From the NCBI GenBank assembly GCA_964634815.1, contig CAZWMD010000018.1, positions 6,557-70,556 of the forward strand: DNA of 64,000 nt, given 5' to 3'. Shown piece by piece: positions 25,115-33,828 of this stretch. A model generated the notes under the pieces. That model did no database searches, was not told the DNA's origin, and saw nothing but the letters and a program-made list of their open reading frames with translations. Positions within the stretch are counted from its first letter, which is position 1, and the number at the start of each line of letters is the position of its first letter. The position numbers and the translations under genes are program-made. Origin of the DNA: JALZVT01 sp964634815 (GTDB lineage: Bacteria; Pseudomonadota; Gammaproteobacteria; Pseudomonadales; Azotimanducaceae).

Positions 25115-25617
25115 GCGTTTGATACTTCAATCATGCTGATGCAATCCACTGGACAGGGTGCTATGCAGAGTTCACAGCCAGTACAGTGTTGCGCAAGCAC
25201 TGTATGCATGAATTTATTTGTGCCGAGGATGGCGTCAACCGGGCAGGGCGGTATGCACAGAGCACATCCTATACATCGGGCTTCATCAATAACCGCCAGT
25301 AGCTGGAGCGGATCAGCGATTGTCTTGCTGCCCTTGTCGCCCATTATTTCTTTGAGCGCAATCAGGGTGGCCGCGCCGCCGGGAGGACACAGATCCAGTG
25401 CTTCTCCTTGAGCGACGGCCTCTGCGTAGGGCCGGCAGCCGGGGTAACCACACTGAGCGCACTGAGTGTGGGGCAGGGTGGCTTCGATGGCGTCAACTAG
25501 CGCAGTGTCGTCCTCTGGCAACCTCGACTTTGCCCAGCCAAGCAGTCCCGTCACCAGCACCGCCAATAAGGTGAGTACGGCAAACTCCGAAAGGAATACG
25601 GGAAGGTAACCACTCAT
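25111..25617 (-). CDS. rnfB: Rnf complex iron-sulfur subunit B
   Basis: This 168-aa subunit has an N-terminal membrane helix (FAVLTLLAVLVTGLLG), the RnfB-type cluster motif CAQCGYPGCRPYAEAV with a downstream DLCPPGG cysteine, and two ferredoxin motifs: CIGCALCIPPCPVDAI and CTGCELCIAPCPVDCI. It passes electrons between ferredoxin and the membrane part of the complex. It overlaps rnfA and rnfC by 4 bp each. Confidence 0.96.
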   Translation of the reverse strand: MSGYLPVFLSEFAVLTLLAVLVTGLLGWAKSRLPEDDTALVDAIEATLPHTQCAQCGYPGCRPYAEAVAQGEALDLCPPGGAATLIALKEIMGDKGSKTIADPLQLLAVIDEARCIGCALCIPPCPVDAILGTNKFMHTVLAQHCTGCELCIAPCPVDCISMIEVSNA

Positions 25618-26198
25618 GGCATATCTTCCATACCGGCAAAGCCCATAAAACCGAGCGCCAACAGGCCCGCGGTGATCAGAGCAATGGGTGCGCCCTTAAA
25701 AGCCAGGGGAACATCTTTGTGAGTGAGTTGCTCACGCAAGCCAGCAAACAGCGTTAGTACCAGAGAGAAGCCAAGGGCTGCACCCAGGGCAAATACCATG
25801 GTTTCAAACAGAGACAGGGTTTGTCGTTCTGCGAGCAATACCACACCTAATACCGCACAGTTTGTCGTGATTAGGGGTAAATATATTCCAAGTAGCTTAT
25901 GCAATACCGGAGAGACATTGCGTAAGTACAGTTCAGTGAACTGTACCGTGGCAGCAATCACCACGATGTACACAATGATATTCAGATACCTAAGATCCAG
26001 CGGAACCAGCACGCCGTGAAAGATGATCCAGCCGAGCGTAGCCGCCAGAGTGAGCACAAAGGCCGTGGCCAAACTCATTGCAGCGGCGGTGCCACTGTTT
26101 TGGGTCACACCCATGAAAGGGCACAGTCCCAAAAATTGCGCCAGCACAAAGTTGTTGAACAGCGCCGCGCTCAGCAGAAGCAGGACCAGTTCAACCAT
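25614..26198 (-). CDS. rnfA: Rnf/Rsx electron transport complex subunit A
   Basis: This is a 194-aa six-helix membrane protein. NNFVLAQFLGLCPFMGVTQ and LPLITTNCAVLGVVLLAE are the family-diagnostic segments, mirrored in inverted topology by RnfE. Its length is nearly identical to E. coli RsxA. It is the first gene of the rnf operon and lies only 6 bp after metG on the same strand, so the complex may be transcribed with methionyl-tRNA synthetase. Confidence 0.96.
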   Translation of the reverse strand: MVELVLLLLSAALFNNFVLAQFLGLCPFMGVTQNSGTAAAMSLATAFVLTLAATLGWIIFHGVLVPLDLRYLNIIVYIVVIAATVQFTELYLRNVSPVLHKLLGIYLPLITTNCAVLGVVLLAERQTLSLFETMVFALGAALGFSLVLTLFAGLREQLTHKDVPLAFKGAPIALITAGLLALGFMGFAGMEDMP

Positions 26199-26204
26199 GG
26201 CGAA

Positions 26205-28334
26205 TCAGGTGACTTGCATGCCGGGCTCGGCACCGTCATCGGGGGAGATCAGGAAAATATTCTCACCACCAGGTCCTGCCGCGAGCACCATGCCTTCAGA
26301 CATGCCAAAGCGCATTTTTCGGGGTGCCAAATTTGCAACAACCACGGTTAGCTTGCCGATGAGTTGTTCCGGCGAGTAGGCGGCCTTAATGCCGGAGAAA
26401 ACGGTTCGAGTTTCGCTGCCAACATCGAGTGTCAGCTCCAGCAGTTTGTCAGCGCCGTCTACGGCTTTTGCATCCACAATCTTTGCAATGCGCAAATCAA
26501 CCGCGGCAAAGGTATCGAAGTCTATGTGAGGGCTGTCGTTAGGGTCATCGATCTTTCCTGAGCCAGAGCCTGAACTGGAGTCTGAGTCAGCCGCCGCTGT
26601 ATCGGTGTTAGCAGTTTCTGCTTCTGCGGCTGCCACCATTTTTTCTACCGCACTGTCTTCGAGCCGGGTGAGCAAAGGCTTGAATTTAGTGATCTTTACC
26701 CCGCTTAGATACTCAGGCTCGCCAACCCAGCTTAGTTCGCCTTGATTGAGGAAGGCTTCAGAGCGTGCTGCAAGCGCGGGAACCACAGGTTTTAAATAGA
26801 TCATTAACACACGGAACAGGTTCAGGCCCAGACTGCACACCCGTTGTACCTCGTCGCGCTTGCCGTCTTCCTTGATCAGCTGCCATGGTGCGTTCTCCGC
26901 GATGTACTGATTGGCTGAATCAGCAAGCGCGCCAATTCTGCGCATTGCCTTGCCAAACTCGCCGGCCTCATAAAGCGTCGCAAGTTCTTGTGATGCCTCA
27001 GTGAATTCCGCCCACAGCGCCTCTTCCTTGGCGCCACTGAATTCGGTGAGTACCCCATCGAATTGCTTGTAGATAAAGCCTGCGCAGCGACTGGCGATAT
27101 TAACGACCTTACCCACCAGATCAGAATTTACCCGGGCAACAAAGTCTTCGAGATTGATTTCGAGATCATCTGAATTGCCGGCGAGTTTGGTGGCGTAGTA
27201 GTAGCGCAGATATTCGGGGTCCAGATGCTCAAGGTAGGTGCGAGCGTTGATAAACAGGCCACGGCTTTTTGCCATCTTGGCGCCGGCCACGGTGATGAAG
27301 CCGTGGGTATGCAAACGCGTTGGCGTGCGAAATCCGCTGGCATCCAGAACCGCGGGCCAAAACAGCCCGTGAAAATTGATTATGTCTTTGCCAATGAAAT
27401 GATGCAGTTCGCAGGCGCTTTTACTGGATTGCTCAGCGTCAAAAAAATCGTCGAAGTTTAGATCCTGGCGCTCGCTGTCGATGTAGTGTTTGAAGCTTGC
27501 CATGTAGCCGATGGGTGCATCCATCCAGACGTAGAAGTACTTGTTGTCCGTGCCTGGTATCTGAAAACCAAAGTAAGGCGCGTCTCGGGAAATGTCCCAG
27601 GGCTTAAGACCGGCATCCAGCCATTCCTTGAGTTTGTTGGCGACTTCCTTTTGCAGGGTGCCGCTTTGGGTCCAGCGCTCCAAAAACTCCTGATATTGAG
27701 GCAGATCAAAAAAGTAGTGATCAGAGTTTTTTAGGATTGGTGTGGTACCCGATAATTTTGATACGGGGTTCTTTAACTCTGTTGCGTCGTAGGTGGCGCT
27801 GCAATTCTCGCAGTTGTCACCATACTGATCGGGAGTGCCACATCTCGGGCAGTCACCGATAACGTAGCGGTCTGCCAGGAACAGGTTTTTTTCCGGATCA
27901 TAAAGCTGCTCAACTGAGCGCGTGAAGATCAGCCCTTTCTTGTCCAGGCGTTCATAGATCAGTTCAGAAAAGTGTCTGTTCTCATCGGAGTGGGTCGAGT
28001 AGTAGATATCGTGCGCAACACCAAAGTCACTGAAATCTGCCGCATGACTGTCGCGGATCTCGTTGATCAGCTCTTCCGGGCTAATCCCGCGCTCCTCGGC
28101 CTTCAGCATGGTGGCGGTGCCGTGAGTATCGTCGGCACACACGTAATGGCATTCGTTGCCGCGCAGCCTCTGGAATCGGACCCAGATATCAGTCTGTATA
28201 TGTTCCAGCAGGTGCCCCATGTGGATGGCGCCATTGGCGTTTGGTAGCGCGCTGGTCACGAGAATTCGCCGCCCAACGCCGGAAGTGCCAGCCTGGGTCT
28301 CACTTGAGGACGATTTATTGTGTGTAGCAGACAT
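26205..28334 (-). CDS. metG: methionine--tRNA ligase
   Basis: This 709-aa class I aminoacyl-tRNA synthetase attaches methionine to tRNA-Met. The HIGH-type motif is HMGHLLEH, the zinc knuckle is CPRCGTPDQYGDNCENC, and the KMSKS motif is KMAKSRG. A C-terminal EMAP/Trbp-like tRNA-binding domain (about the last 105 residues, starting DFDTFAAVDLRIAKIVDAK) is present after a serine-rich linker. The ATG at 28334 is preferred over an in-frame TTG three codons earlier. It is divergent from mrp, as in many gammaproteobacteria. Confidence 0.97.
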   Translation of the reverse strand: MSATHNKSSSSETQAGTSGVGRRILVTSALPNANGAIHMGHLLEHIQTDIWVRFQRLRGNECHYVCADDTHGTATMLKAEERGISPEELINEIRDSHAADFSDFGVAHDIYYSTHSDENRHFSELIYERLDKKGLIFTRSVEQLYDPEKNLFLADRYVIGDCPRCGTPDQYGDNCENCSATYDATELKNPVSKLSGTTPILKNSDHYFFDLPQYQEFLERWTQSGTLQKEVANKLKEWLDAGLKPWDISRDAPYFGFQIPGTDNKYFYVWMDAPIGYMASFKHYIDSERQDLNFDDFFDAEQSSKSACELHHFIGKDIINFHGLFWPAVLDASGFRTPTRLHTHGFITVAGAKMAKSRGLFINARTYLEHLDPEYLRYYYATKLAGNSDDLEINLEDFVARVNSDLVGKVVNIASRCAGFIYKQFDGVLTEFSGAKEEALWAEFTEASQELATLYEAGEFGKAMRRIGALADSANQYIAENAPWQLIKEDGKRDEVQRVCSLGLNLFRVLMIYLKPVVPALAARSEAFLNQGELSWVGEPEYLSGVKITKFKPLLTRLEDSAVEKMVAAAEAETANTDTAAADSDSSSGSGSGKIDDPNDSPHIDFDTFAAVDLRIAKIVDAKAVDGADKLLELTLDVGSETRTVFSGIKAAYSPEQLIGKLTVVVANLAPRKMRFGMSEGMVLAAGPGGENIFLISPDDGAEPGMQVT

Positions 28335-28405
28335 GGTTGCCAAGCGTTTTTAGGGGTGTGCGCGACTATACCGGGGGCTCTTGGCCTGCGCACGCCCTGG
28401 TGCCC

Positions 28406-28411
28406 TATAAT
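28406..28411 (+). promoter_or_regulatory. -10 element of the mrp promoter
   Basis: TATAAT at 28406-28411 is a perfect sigma-70 -10 hexamer in the divergent metG/mrp region, about 64 bp before the mrp start. TTGGCC at 28381-28386 is a possible -35 but with a long 19-bp spacer. Confidence 0.5.
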
Positions 28412-28474
28412 GCGCGGCCACGGCACCGCCGACAGGTGCCTCTTAACGTAGAAAGTAAGGCAGAAATAGCCGCT

Positions 28475-29518
28475 ATGCCCGAGTTATCCAGTTTTGTTGA
28501 TCCCTACCTAGAAAAAACCTGGGGTGAGTTAAATGTTGAGTGTTTTTTGTCCGAGCATGAGGGGCAGCATAAGGTTCGGGCCGTTCTTGGCTATCCCGCA
28601 GAAGGCATGGCTGAATCACTTGGCACCGCTCTTGGCAAGCATCTCGGCCACCCGGTAGAGCTTGAGCTTGAGTTTGTCGCGCCTGCCTCGGCCAAGCGTA
28701 TTCCAGGGGTTGCCCATATCATTGCCGTTGCATCGGGTAAGGGTGGCGTTGGTAAATCAACCACGGCGGTTAATCTGGCCCTCGCGCTGTCTGCTGAGGG
28801 TGCAAAAACCGGACTGCTCGATGCCGACATCTATGGACCGAGCCAGGGCATGATGCTTGGTGTTGCCGAACACCGGCGACCGGATGTTCGTGAAGTAGAT
28901 GGATCCCAGCGATTTGTGCCGGTCCGCGCCCACGGCTTGCAGGCCATGTCGATGAGTTTTTTAACTACAGACAAAACACCTATGGTGTGGCGCGGACCGA
29001 TGGTGTCGGGCGCCCTGCAGCAACTCATCAATCAAACCCTGTGGAATGACCTCGACTATCTGATTGTTGATATGCCACCTGGCACGGGCGATATCCAGCT
29101 CACACTGAGCCAGAGTGTGCCGGTAGCCGGCAGTGTGATTGTCACCACGCCCCAGGACATTGCCTTGCTTGATGCAAAGAAAGCGATAGAGATGTTCACC
29201 AAAGTAGACATTCCCGTGCTCGGCATTCTGGAGAACATGAGTGTCCACATTTGCTCCGAATGCGGGCATCAGAGCCATATATTTGGCGAGCATGGCGCCG
29301 CAAGCCTCGCGGCTGATTACGATCAGGTGATGCTGGGTAATCTTCCTCTGGATCTGGATATCCGAATGCTTGCTGATGCAGGGAATCCCAATGTGGCAGC
29401 CGACCCGGACAGCGCCGTTAGCACCATCTATCGCGAAGCAGCCCGGCATATGGCCGCGCGCTTGTGGGAGCGCTCGGCAACCCAGTTGGCGCCCACCATT
29501 AACTTCTCTGACGACTAG
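28475..29518 (+). CDS. mrp: iron-sulfur cluster carrier protein Mrp/ApbC
   Basis: This 347-aa P-loop ATPase delivers iron-sulfur clusters. It has an N-terminal MIP18-like region, the deviant Walker A ASGKGGVGKSTTAVNLA, LLDADIYGPSQGMMLG, and the cluster-binding CxxC in CSECGHQSHIFG. The start at 28475 is chosen because MPELSSFVDPYLEKTWGEL matches family N-termini; extending upstream would run into metG. The ribosome site is weak. It is followed after 12 bp by dcd, the common mrp-dcd pair. Confidence 0.95.
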   Translation: MPELSSFVDPYLEKTWGELNVECFLSEHEGQHKVRAVLGYPAEGMAESLGTALGKHLGHPVELELEFVAPASAKRIPGVAHIIAVASGKGGVGKSTTAVNLALALSAEGAKTGLLDADIYGPSQGMMLGVAEHRRPDVREVDGSQRFVPVRAHGLQAMSMSFLTTDKTPMVWRGPMVSGALQQLINQTLWNDLDYLIVDMPPGTGDIQLTLSQSVPVAGSVIVTTPQDIALLDAKKAIEMFTKVDIPVLGILENMSVHICSECGHQSHIFGEHGAASLAADYDQVMLGNLPLDLDIRMLADAGNPNVAADPDSAVSTIYREAARHMAARLWERSATQLAPTINFSDD

Positions 29519-29530
29519 GAATTACCCAGC

Positions 29531-30097
29531 ATGACCATTAAAGCCGATCGCTGGATTCGCGAGATGTCCGAAACCCAGGGCATGATTGAGCCCTATGAAC
29601 CCGGGCAGGTGCGCGAGGCCAACGGCCAGAAGCTCATCTCCTACGGCACCTCAAGCTACGGCTACGATGTGCGCTGCTCCAGGCAGTTCAAGGTGTTCAC
29701 GAATATCAACTCAGCAACGGTTGATCCGAAGAATTTTGACGAAGGCAGCTTTGTCGATGTTGAGAACGACGTTTGCATTATCCCACCCAACTCGTTTGCG
29801 CTGGCCAGTACGGTTGAATACTTCCGAATCCCGCGTGACGTTTTGGTGGTGTGTTTGGGGAAATCCACTTACGCCCGATGCGGCATCATTGTGAACGTGA
29901 CACCGCTTGAACCCGAGTGGGAAGGCCACGTCACGCTTGAGTTTTCCAATACCACAACCTTGCCGGCCAAGATTTACGCGGGCGAAGGTGTGGCACAAAT
30001 GCTGTTTTTTCAGTCAGATGAGCCCTGTGAGGTCACCTATCGCATGCGTGGCGGTAAGTACCAGGGCCAGCGTGGCGTGACCCTGCCTAAACCCTGA
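29531..30097 (+). CDS. dcd: dCTP deaminase
   Basis: This 188-aa homotrimeric enzyme deaminates dCTP to dUTP for dTMP synthesis. The substrate and catalytic blocks GKSTYARCGIIVNVTPLEPE and WEGHVTLEFSNTT are intact, and SYGTSSYGYDVRCS is typical of the N-terminus. The length equals that of the family. It lies 12 bp downstream of mrp, with AGGA about 10 nt before the ATG. It converges with purM with only 13 bp between the stops. Confidence 0.97.
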   Translation: MTIKADRWIREMSETQGMIEPYEPGQVREANGQKLISYGTSSYGYDVRCSRQFKVFTNINSATVDPKNFDEGSFVDVENDVCIIPPNSFALASTVEYFRIPRDVLVVCLGKSTYARCGIIVNVTPLEPEWEGHVTLEFSNTTTLPAKIYAGEGVAQMLFFQSDEPCEVTYRMRGGKYQGQRGVTLPKP

Positions 30098-30110
30098 TCA
30101 GCGACCCTGC

Positions 30111-31166
30111 TCAGCATATGAGCAGCTGGTTCTCACCGGGTTGGGTATCGGCGGGCACGATTTGCCCGATCACAAGAGGTGCTTCCCCAGCCTCGGTCAA
30201 GTCATTCAGGAGACCGGCTGTTTCGCTTGCGGGCGCACAAAGCACAAAACCGATACCGCAATTGAAAGTGCGTAGCATTTCGTCTTCAGCGATATTGCCG
30301 GCCTGCTGCAACCAGGAAAACAAATCGGGTTGCGACCATGCGTCTCTATCGATCAAGGCCGCGAGCGGTTGTGCTGGATCTTGTGGGTACATACGTGGCA
30401 GGTTTTCCAACAAGCCACCACCGGTGATGTGGGACATGCCGTGTACGGTGTTGTTTGCAAGGCTTGCCAGCACACTCTTTGCATAGATTCGGGTAGGGGC
30501 CAGCAATTCGCTCATTAGCGGATCTGACGTTGGTAGCTTTGCCACCTCAATAACCTTGCGAATCAGCGAATAGCCATTGGAGTGCGCGCCGCTTGAGGGC
30601 AGGCCGATCAGCACATGGCCGGCCTCGATCAGCTCGTTGTTGATGATCTCGTCGCGTTCGACAACGCCGACACAAAACCCGGCCAGGTCGTACTCGCCCT
30701 TCTGATAAAACCCGGGCATTTCTGCGGTTTCACCGCCGGCAAGCGTGGCCCCTGCGAGTTCACAACCTTTGGCGATACCTTCGATAACTCTTGCTGCAGT
30801 GTCTACATCCAGCGACGCACTGGCGTAGTAGTCAAGAAACAGGAAGGGCTCTGCGCCGGTGACGAGCACGTCGTTTACGCACATCGCAACCAGGTCCTGG
30901 CCGACGTCATCGTGGCCGTCGAATTCAATGGCGAGCTTTAACTTGGTTCCCACGCCGTCCGTACCCGTCACCAGCACCGGCTCTCGATAGCGGGTAGGCA
31001 GGCTGGCAAGAGCCGCAAAACCGCCCACAGAGCTCAGCATTTCCGGCCGACGGGTGCGTTTCGCCGCTGGTGCGATACGCTTGATAAGTTCATTGCCGGC
31101 CTCGATGTCTACGCCGGCTGCGGCGTAGGTCAGGCCGCCTGGGGAATCGGGTGTGCTGTTGCCCAA
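30111..31166 (-). CDS. purM: phosphoribosylformylglycinamidine cyclo-ligase
   Basis: This 351-aa AIR synthetase closes the imidazole ring in purine synthesis with ATP. YAAAGVDIEAGNELIKRI, VTGTDGVGTKLKLAIE, GGETAEMPGFY and HITGGGLLENLPRM are diagnostic. The start is a TTG, with no ATG close by. In many gammaproteobacteria purM is followed by purN; here purN is absent downstream, where dcd converges. It is divergent from the DUF2066 gene, a conserved neighbour. Confidence 0.96.
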   Translation of the reverse strand: MGNSTPDSPGGLTYAAAGVDIEAGNELIKRIAPAAKRTRRPEMLSSVGGFAALASLPTRYREPVLVTGTDGVGTKLKLAIEFDGHDDVGQDLVAMCVNDVLVTGAEPFLFLDYYASASLDVDTAARVIEGIAKGCELAGATLAGGETAEMPGFYQKGEYDLAGFCVGVVERDEIINNELIEAGHVLIGLPSSGAHSNGYSLIRKVIEVAKLPTSDPLMSELLAPTRIYAKSVLASLANNTVHGMSHITGGGLLENLPRMYPQDPAQPLAALIDRDAWSQPDLFSWLQQAGNIAEDEMLRTFNCGIGFVLCAPASETAGLLNDLTEAGEAPLVIGQIVPADTQPGENQLLIC

Positions 31167-31288
31167 GATAGTGTTCCGCGGTGCGTCGGCGCGCAGTCTA
31201 GCAGAGACTGCCGGATCCTCTTAAGCCCCGGCTCCGCTTTGCTCCTGACTGCGGTAAACTGGGTTTTTGCCCCCTGAGCACAGTCACC

Positions 31289-32455
31289 ATGTCCGCGTTC
31301 AAATCTCTGCTTGCTGGATGGATCCTGTTGGTGCTGGTGTCCTGGCCTGAACAGGCCGGCGCCGCCGAGGATACCCGGCTGTACAGCGTTGGTGTTGATG
31401 TCACCTCAAGATCCCTCGAAGACCGGCGGGCCGGCGCCGCAAAGGGCTTACTTGTCATGTTGACGCGGCTTTCAGGCCTTACCGACTTGCCCCGATCTTC
31501 GGCTCTCACCGCCGCTGGGCGGCGGCCAGAGCGCTATTACTCCCAATACCGCTACCTCAGTACCGATCGCTACGATGAACTGGGCGCACCGCTGACCCAG
31601 CTCAGGCTGCAATTCTCGCCTCCGGCTCTTCGAGAGCTGATGGCGGCGGCTCAGTTGCCCCTGTGGACGCTCAATCGACCGCGGTTAGCGGTTTGGCTTG
31701 CTGAACGTACAGCTGAGGGCTCAGACGTTATCGAAGACCCCAAGCATCCACTTCTGGCAGCGGTCCTTGCCCATGCCGAATATCGAGGTTTGCCAACCCT
31801 CCTGCCTGGCCTTGCCAGTCTGAGCGAACGAGACCTCTGGAACAGAAACAGCGGTGCCCTGCGGTCAGTCGCGGATCGTCTGGGGGCGCAGTTGATGTTG
31901 GTGGGTCGGGCGGAGCAACTTGGTCCACAGGAGTGGCAAGTGAGTTGGACGAGCTGGGGTTCTGGCGGTGGGGCCACAGGCAGCAGCACGGCAAGCTATT
32001 CGGGTGCGCTTGATGCGGTGGCGCCCCCGGCTGTTGACAGGCTGGTGAATACTCTCGTGAATCAGTTCACCGTGGCGGGCGGCGAAGCCGGAACGCTTGA
32101 GTTGGTTGTAGAGAATGTCGCGGCGGTCGAAGACTATGCAGCCCTGCTGAAATATTTATCGAGCCGCAGCTACATTGAGCAGGTGAGTGTGACTGGCATT
32201 CGCGATGATGAACTGAGCCTTGTGGTGTCCACCACAGGCAGCGCTGAAAAGCTCATGCAGTTGTTGTCGATTGACTCTCGTCTTGTTGCCAGCACACGCC
32301 CACAACGCTTAACCCCATTGGCTCCAGTTGAGGAGCCACTTGAGGACAACCAGGGGATCGCTGATCCTGATTCAGTAACAGAATATGGCGCGCGCACGGC
32401 TGTCACTGTTGGAGCGATTGCTGACGCTCGATTGCGCGTTGCCTGGCAAGGGTAG
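31289..32455 (+). CDS. DUF2066 domain-containing secreted protein
   Basis: This 388-aa protein of unknown function has a probable Sec signal peptide (LLAGWILLVLVSWPEQAGA). The N-terminal DUF2066 signature includes YSVGVDVTSRSLEDRRAGAA and GLLVMLTRLSG. It is conserved in gammaproteobacteria between purM and hda, as here, but has no assigned activity. It would be periplasmic. The next gene begins 19 bp after its stop. Confidence 0.8.
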   Translation: MSAFKSLLAGWILLVLVSWPEQAGAAEDTRLYSVGVDVTSRSLEDRRAGAAKGLLVMLTRLSGLTDLPRSSALTAAGRRPERYYSQYRYLSTDRYDELGAPLTQLRLQFSPPALRELMAAAQLPLWTLNRPRLAVWLAERTAEGSDVIEDPKHPLLAAVLAHAEYRGLPTLLPGLASLSERDLWNRNSGALRSVADRLGAQLMLVGRAEQLGPQEWQVSWTSWGSGGGATGSSTASYSGALDAVAPPAVDRLVNTLVNQFTVAGGEAGTLELVVENVAAVEDYAALLKYLSSRSYIEQVSVTGIRDDELSLVVSTTGSAEKLMQLLSIDSRLVASTRPQRLTPLAPVEEPLEDNQGIADPDSVTEYGARTAVTVGAIADARLRVAWQG

Positions 32456-32474
32456 CGGCCTCTTCGGTAGCATA

Positions 32475-33083
32475 ATGCACCACATACCCAACATTATTTC
32501 GGTGATCCGCATTCTGCTGGTGATTCCCACCGCCTACGCGTTGTGGCAACACCAGTATTCGTTAGCGCTTGTGTTGATGTTCATTGCCGGGGTTTCGGAC
32601 GCGGTAGACGGGGCTATTGCGCGGCGCTTTAACTGGATGTCTGAGCTGGGAAAGGCACTCGATCCTATCGCTGACAAGCTGCTGGTTGGGGTGATGATTG
32701 TTGTTTTTACCCTGCAGATGCATCTGCCAATGTGGGTGGCGCTCATTGTTCTTAGTCGCGATATCATTATTTTAGCTGGCGCGGCCGTCTACCGTCGCTG
32801 GTTTGAGCGGGTTGGCTTTAACCCGACTTTTTTATCCAAGGCCAATACTGCGATTCAGATAGTCACTCTGCTGCTCTTGTTGGTAGCGCTGTGCGAGTTT
32901 GAAACCCTAAGTGCCTGGGCAAGTGCCGTGGTGGATCCGCATCTGTTTTATGTATTGGCCGTACTCGGTGTTGCATCGGGTGCGGACTATGTTGTGACCT
33001 GGGGGCAACGCGGTTGGAAGAGGGGCAGTAATCCTGCTGCTGTCGTTCGGGCTCAAGGGCCTGTGGAGCCCCCAGGGGCTTGA
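32475..33083 (+). CDS. CDP-alcohol phosphatidyltransferase family protein
   Basis: This is a 203-aa membrane enzyme. The CDP-alcohol signature D-G-x2-A-R-x8-G-x3-D-x3-D is complete in DGAIARRFNWMSELGKALDP followed by IADK. The family transfers a phosphoalcohol from or to CDP-diacylglycerol, for example in phosphatidylglycerophosphate or cardiolipin synthesis. Several helices are visible. The start at 32475 (MHHIPNIISVIRILLVIPT) matches the family, whose N-terminus is I-P-N-x-I-S/T-x-x-R. It lies between DUF2066 and hda as in related genomes. PgsA-like or bacterial cardiolipin-synthase-like activity cannot be separated by eye. Confidence 0.88.
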   Translation: MHHIPNIISVIRILLVIPTAYALWQHQYSLALVLMFIAGVSDAVDGAIARRFNWMSELGKALDPIADKLLVGVMIVVFTLQMHLPMWVALIVLSRDIIILAGAAVYRRWFERVGFNPTFLSKANTAIQIVTLLLLLVALCEFETLSAWASAVVDPHLFYVLAVLGVASGADYVVTWGQRGWKRGSNPAAVVRAQGPVEPPGA

Positions 33084-33090
33084 GACATCA

Positions 33091-33828
33091 ATGACCCTGC
33101 AGTTACCTTTACCCTTCGAGTTGCGCGACGATCACAAGTTGAGTTCGTTTGTGCATGGCTCAAACACCGCCCTTGTTGAAGCGCTCTGTAGTTTGGCTTT
33201 TGTTAGTGGCGAGGGGCAGATGCTATGGATTCAGGGTGGCACCGGGTCCGGAAAGACGCACCTGTTGCAAGCGGTGGTTGGCCACTATAGCGAACAGGCG
33301 ATTGAGGTCGCCTATCTGCCGGCTATGCAAATCCCGGGAGAGCATGCGGCATCGATGCTTGAAGGGGCGCAGCGCTACCGGGTGCTGATTATTGATGATG
33401 TGGATTGCTGGCTAGGTCAACGGCTTGCAGAAGTCGAACTGGTTCGTTTGTATCAGGAGCGACGTCACGCTGGAAATCATCTGTTGCTCAGCGCTGAGTT
33501 GTCACCCAAGGGTTATGACATGGTGTTGCCAGACTGGCAATCTCGCGCCAGAGGCGCGGTGCTGTACAACCTCCATGAGCTGTCGGATGAGGGCAAACTG
33601 GAAGTGCTCATGGCCCGGGCTGGTCGACTTGGACTTGAACTTGGCGACTCGGTGGCAACCTATCTGCTGCGCCATGGTCCCAGGGGGTTACCGGAGATGA
33701 TTGAAATTCTCACTCGCGTCGATCGCCTGGCCTTGGCCGAACAGCGCCGATTGACGGTACCCTTGTTAAAGAAGGTTCTGCAAAACGCCTCAATCAATCC
33801 GCAAGCTGTTAAGGGCACTATCTCTTGA
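33091..33828 (+). CDS. hda: DnaA regulatory inactivator Hda
   Basis: This 245-aa AAA+ protein promotes hydrolysis of DnaA-ATP together with the sliding clamp. The N-terminal clamp-binding motif QLPLPFE is present, followed by Walker A IQGGTGSGKTHLLQAVVGHY and Walker B VLIIDDVDCW. It is homologous to the DnaA ATPase domain but lacks the DNA-binding domain, as expected. It is 7 bp downstream of the CDP-alcohol enzyme, and its stop overlaps the TTG start of the MurG homologue. Confidence 0.95.
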   Translation: MTLQLPLPFELRDDHKLSSFVHGSNTALVEALCSLAFVSGEGQMLWIQGGTGSGKTHLLQAVVGHYSEQAIEVAYLPAMQIPGEHAASMLEGAQRYRVLIIDDVDCWLGQRLAEVELVRLYQERRHAGNHLLLSAELSPKGYDMVLPDWQSRARGAVLYNLHELSDEGKLEVLMARAGRLGLELGDSVATYLLRHGPRGLPEMIEILTRVDRLALAEQRRLTVPLLKKVLQNASINPQAVKGTIS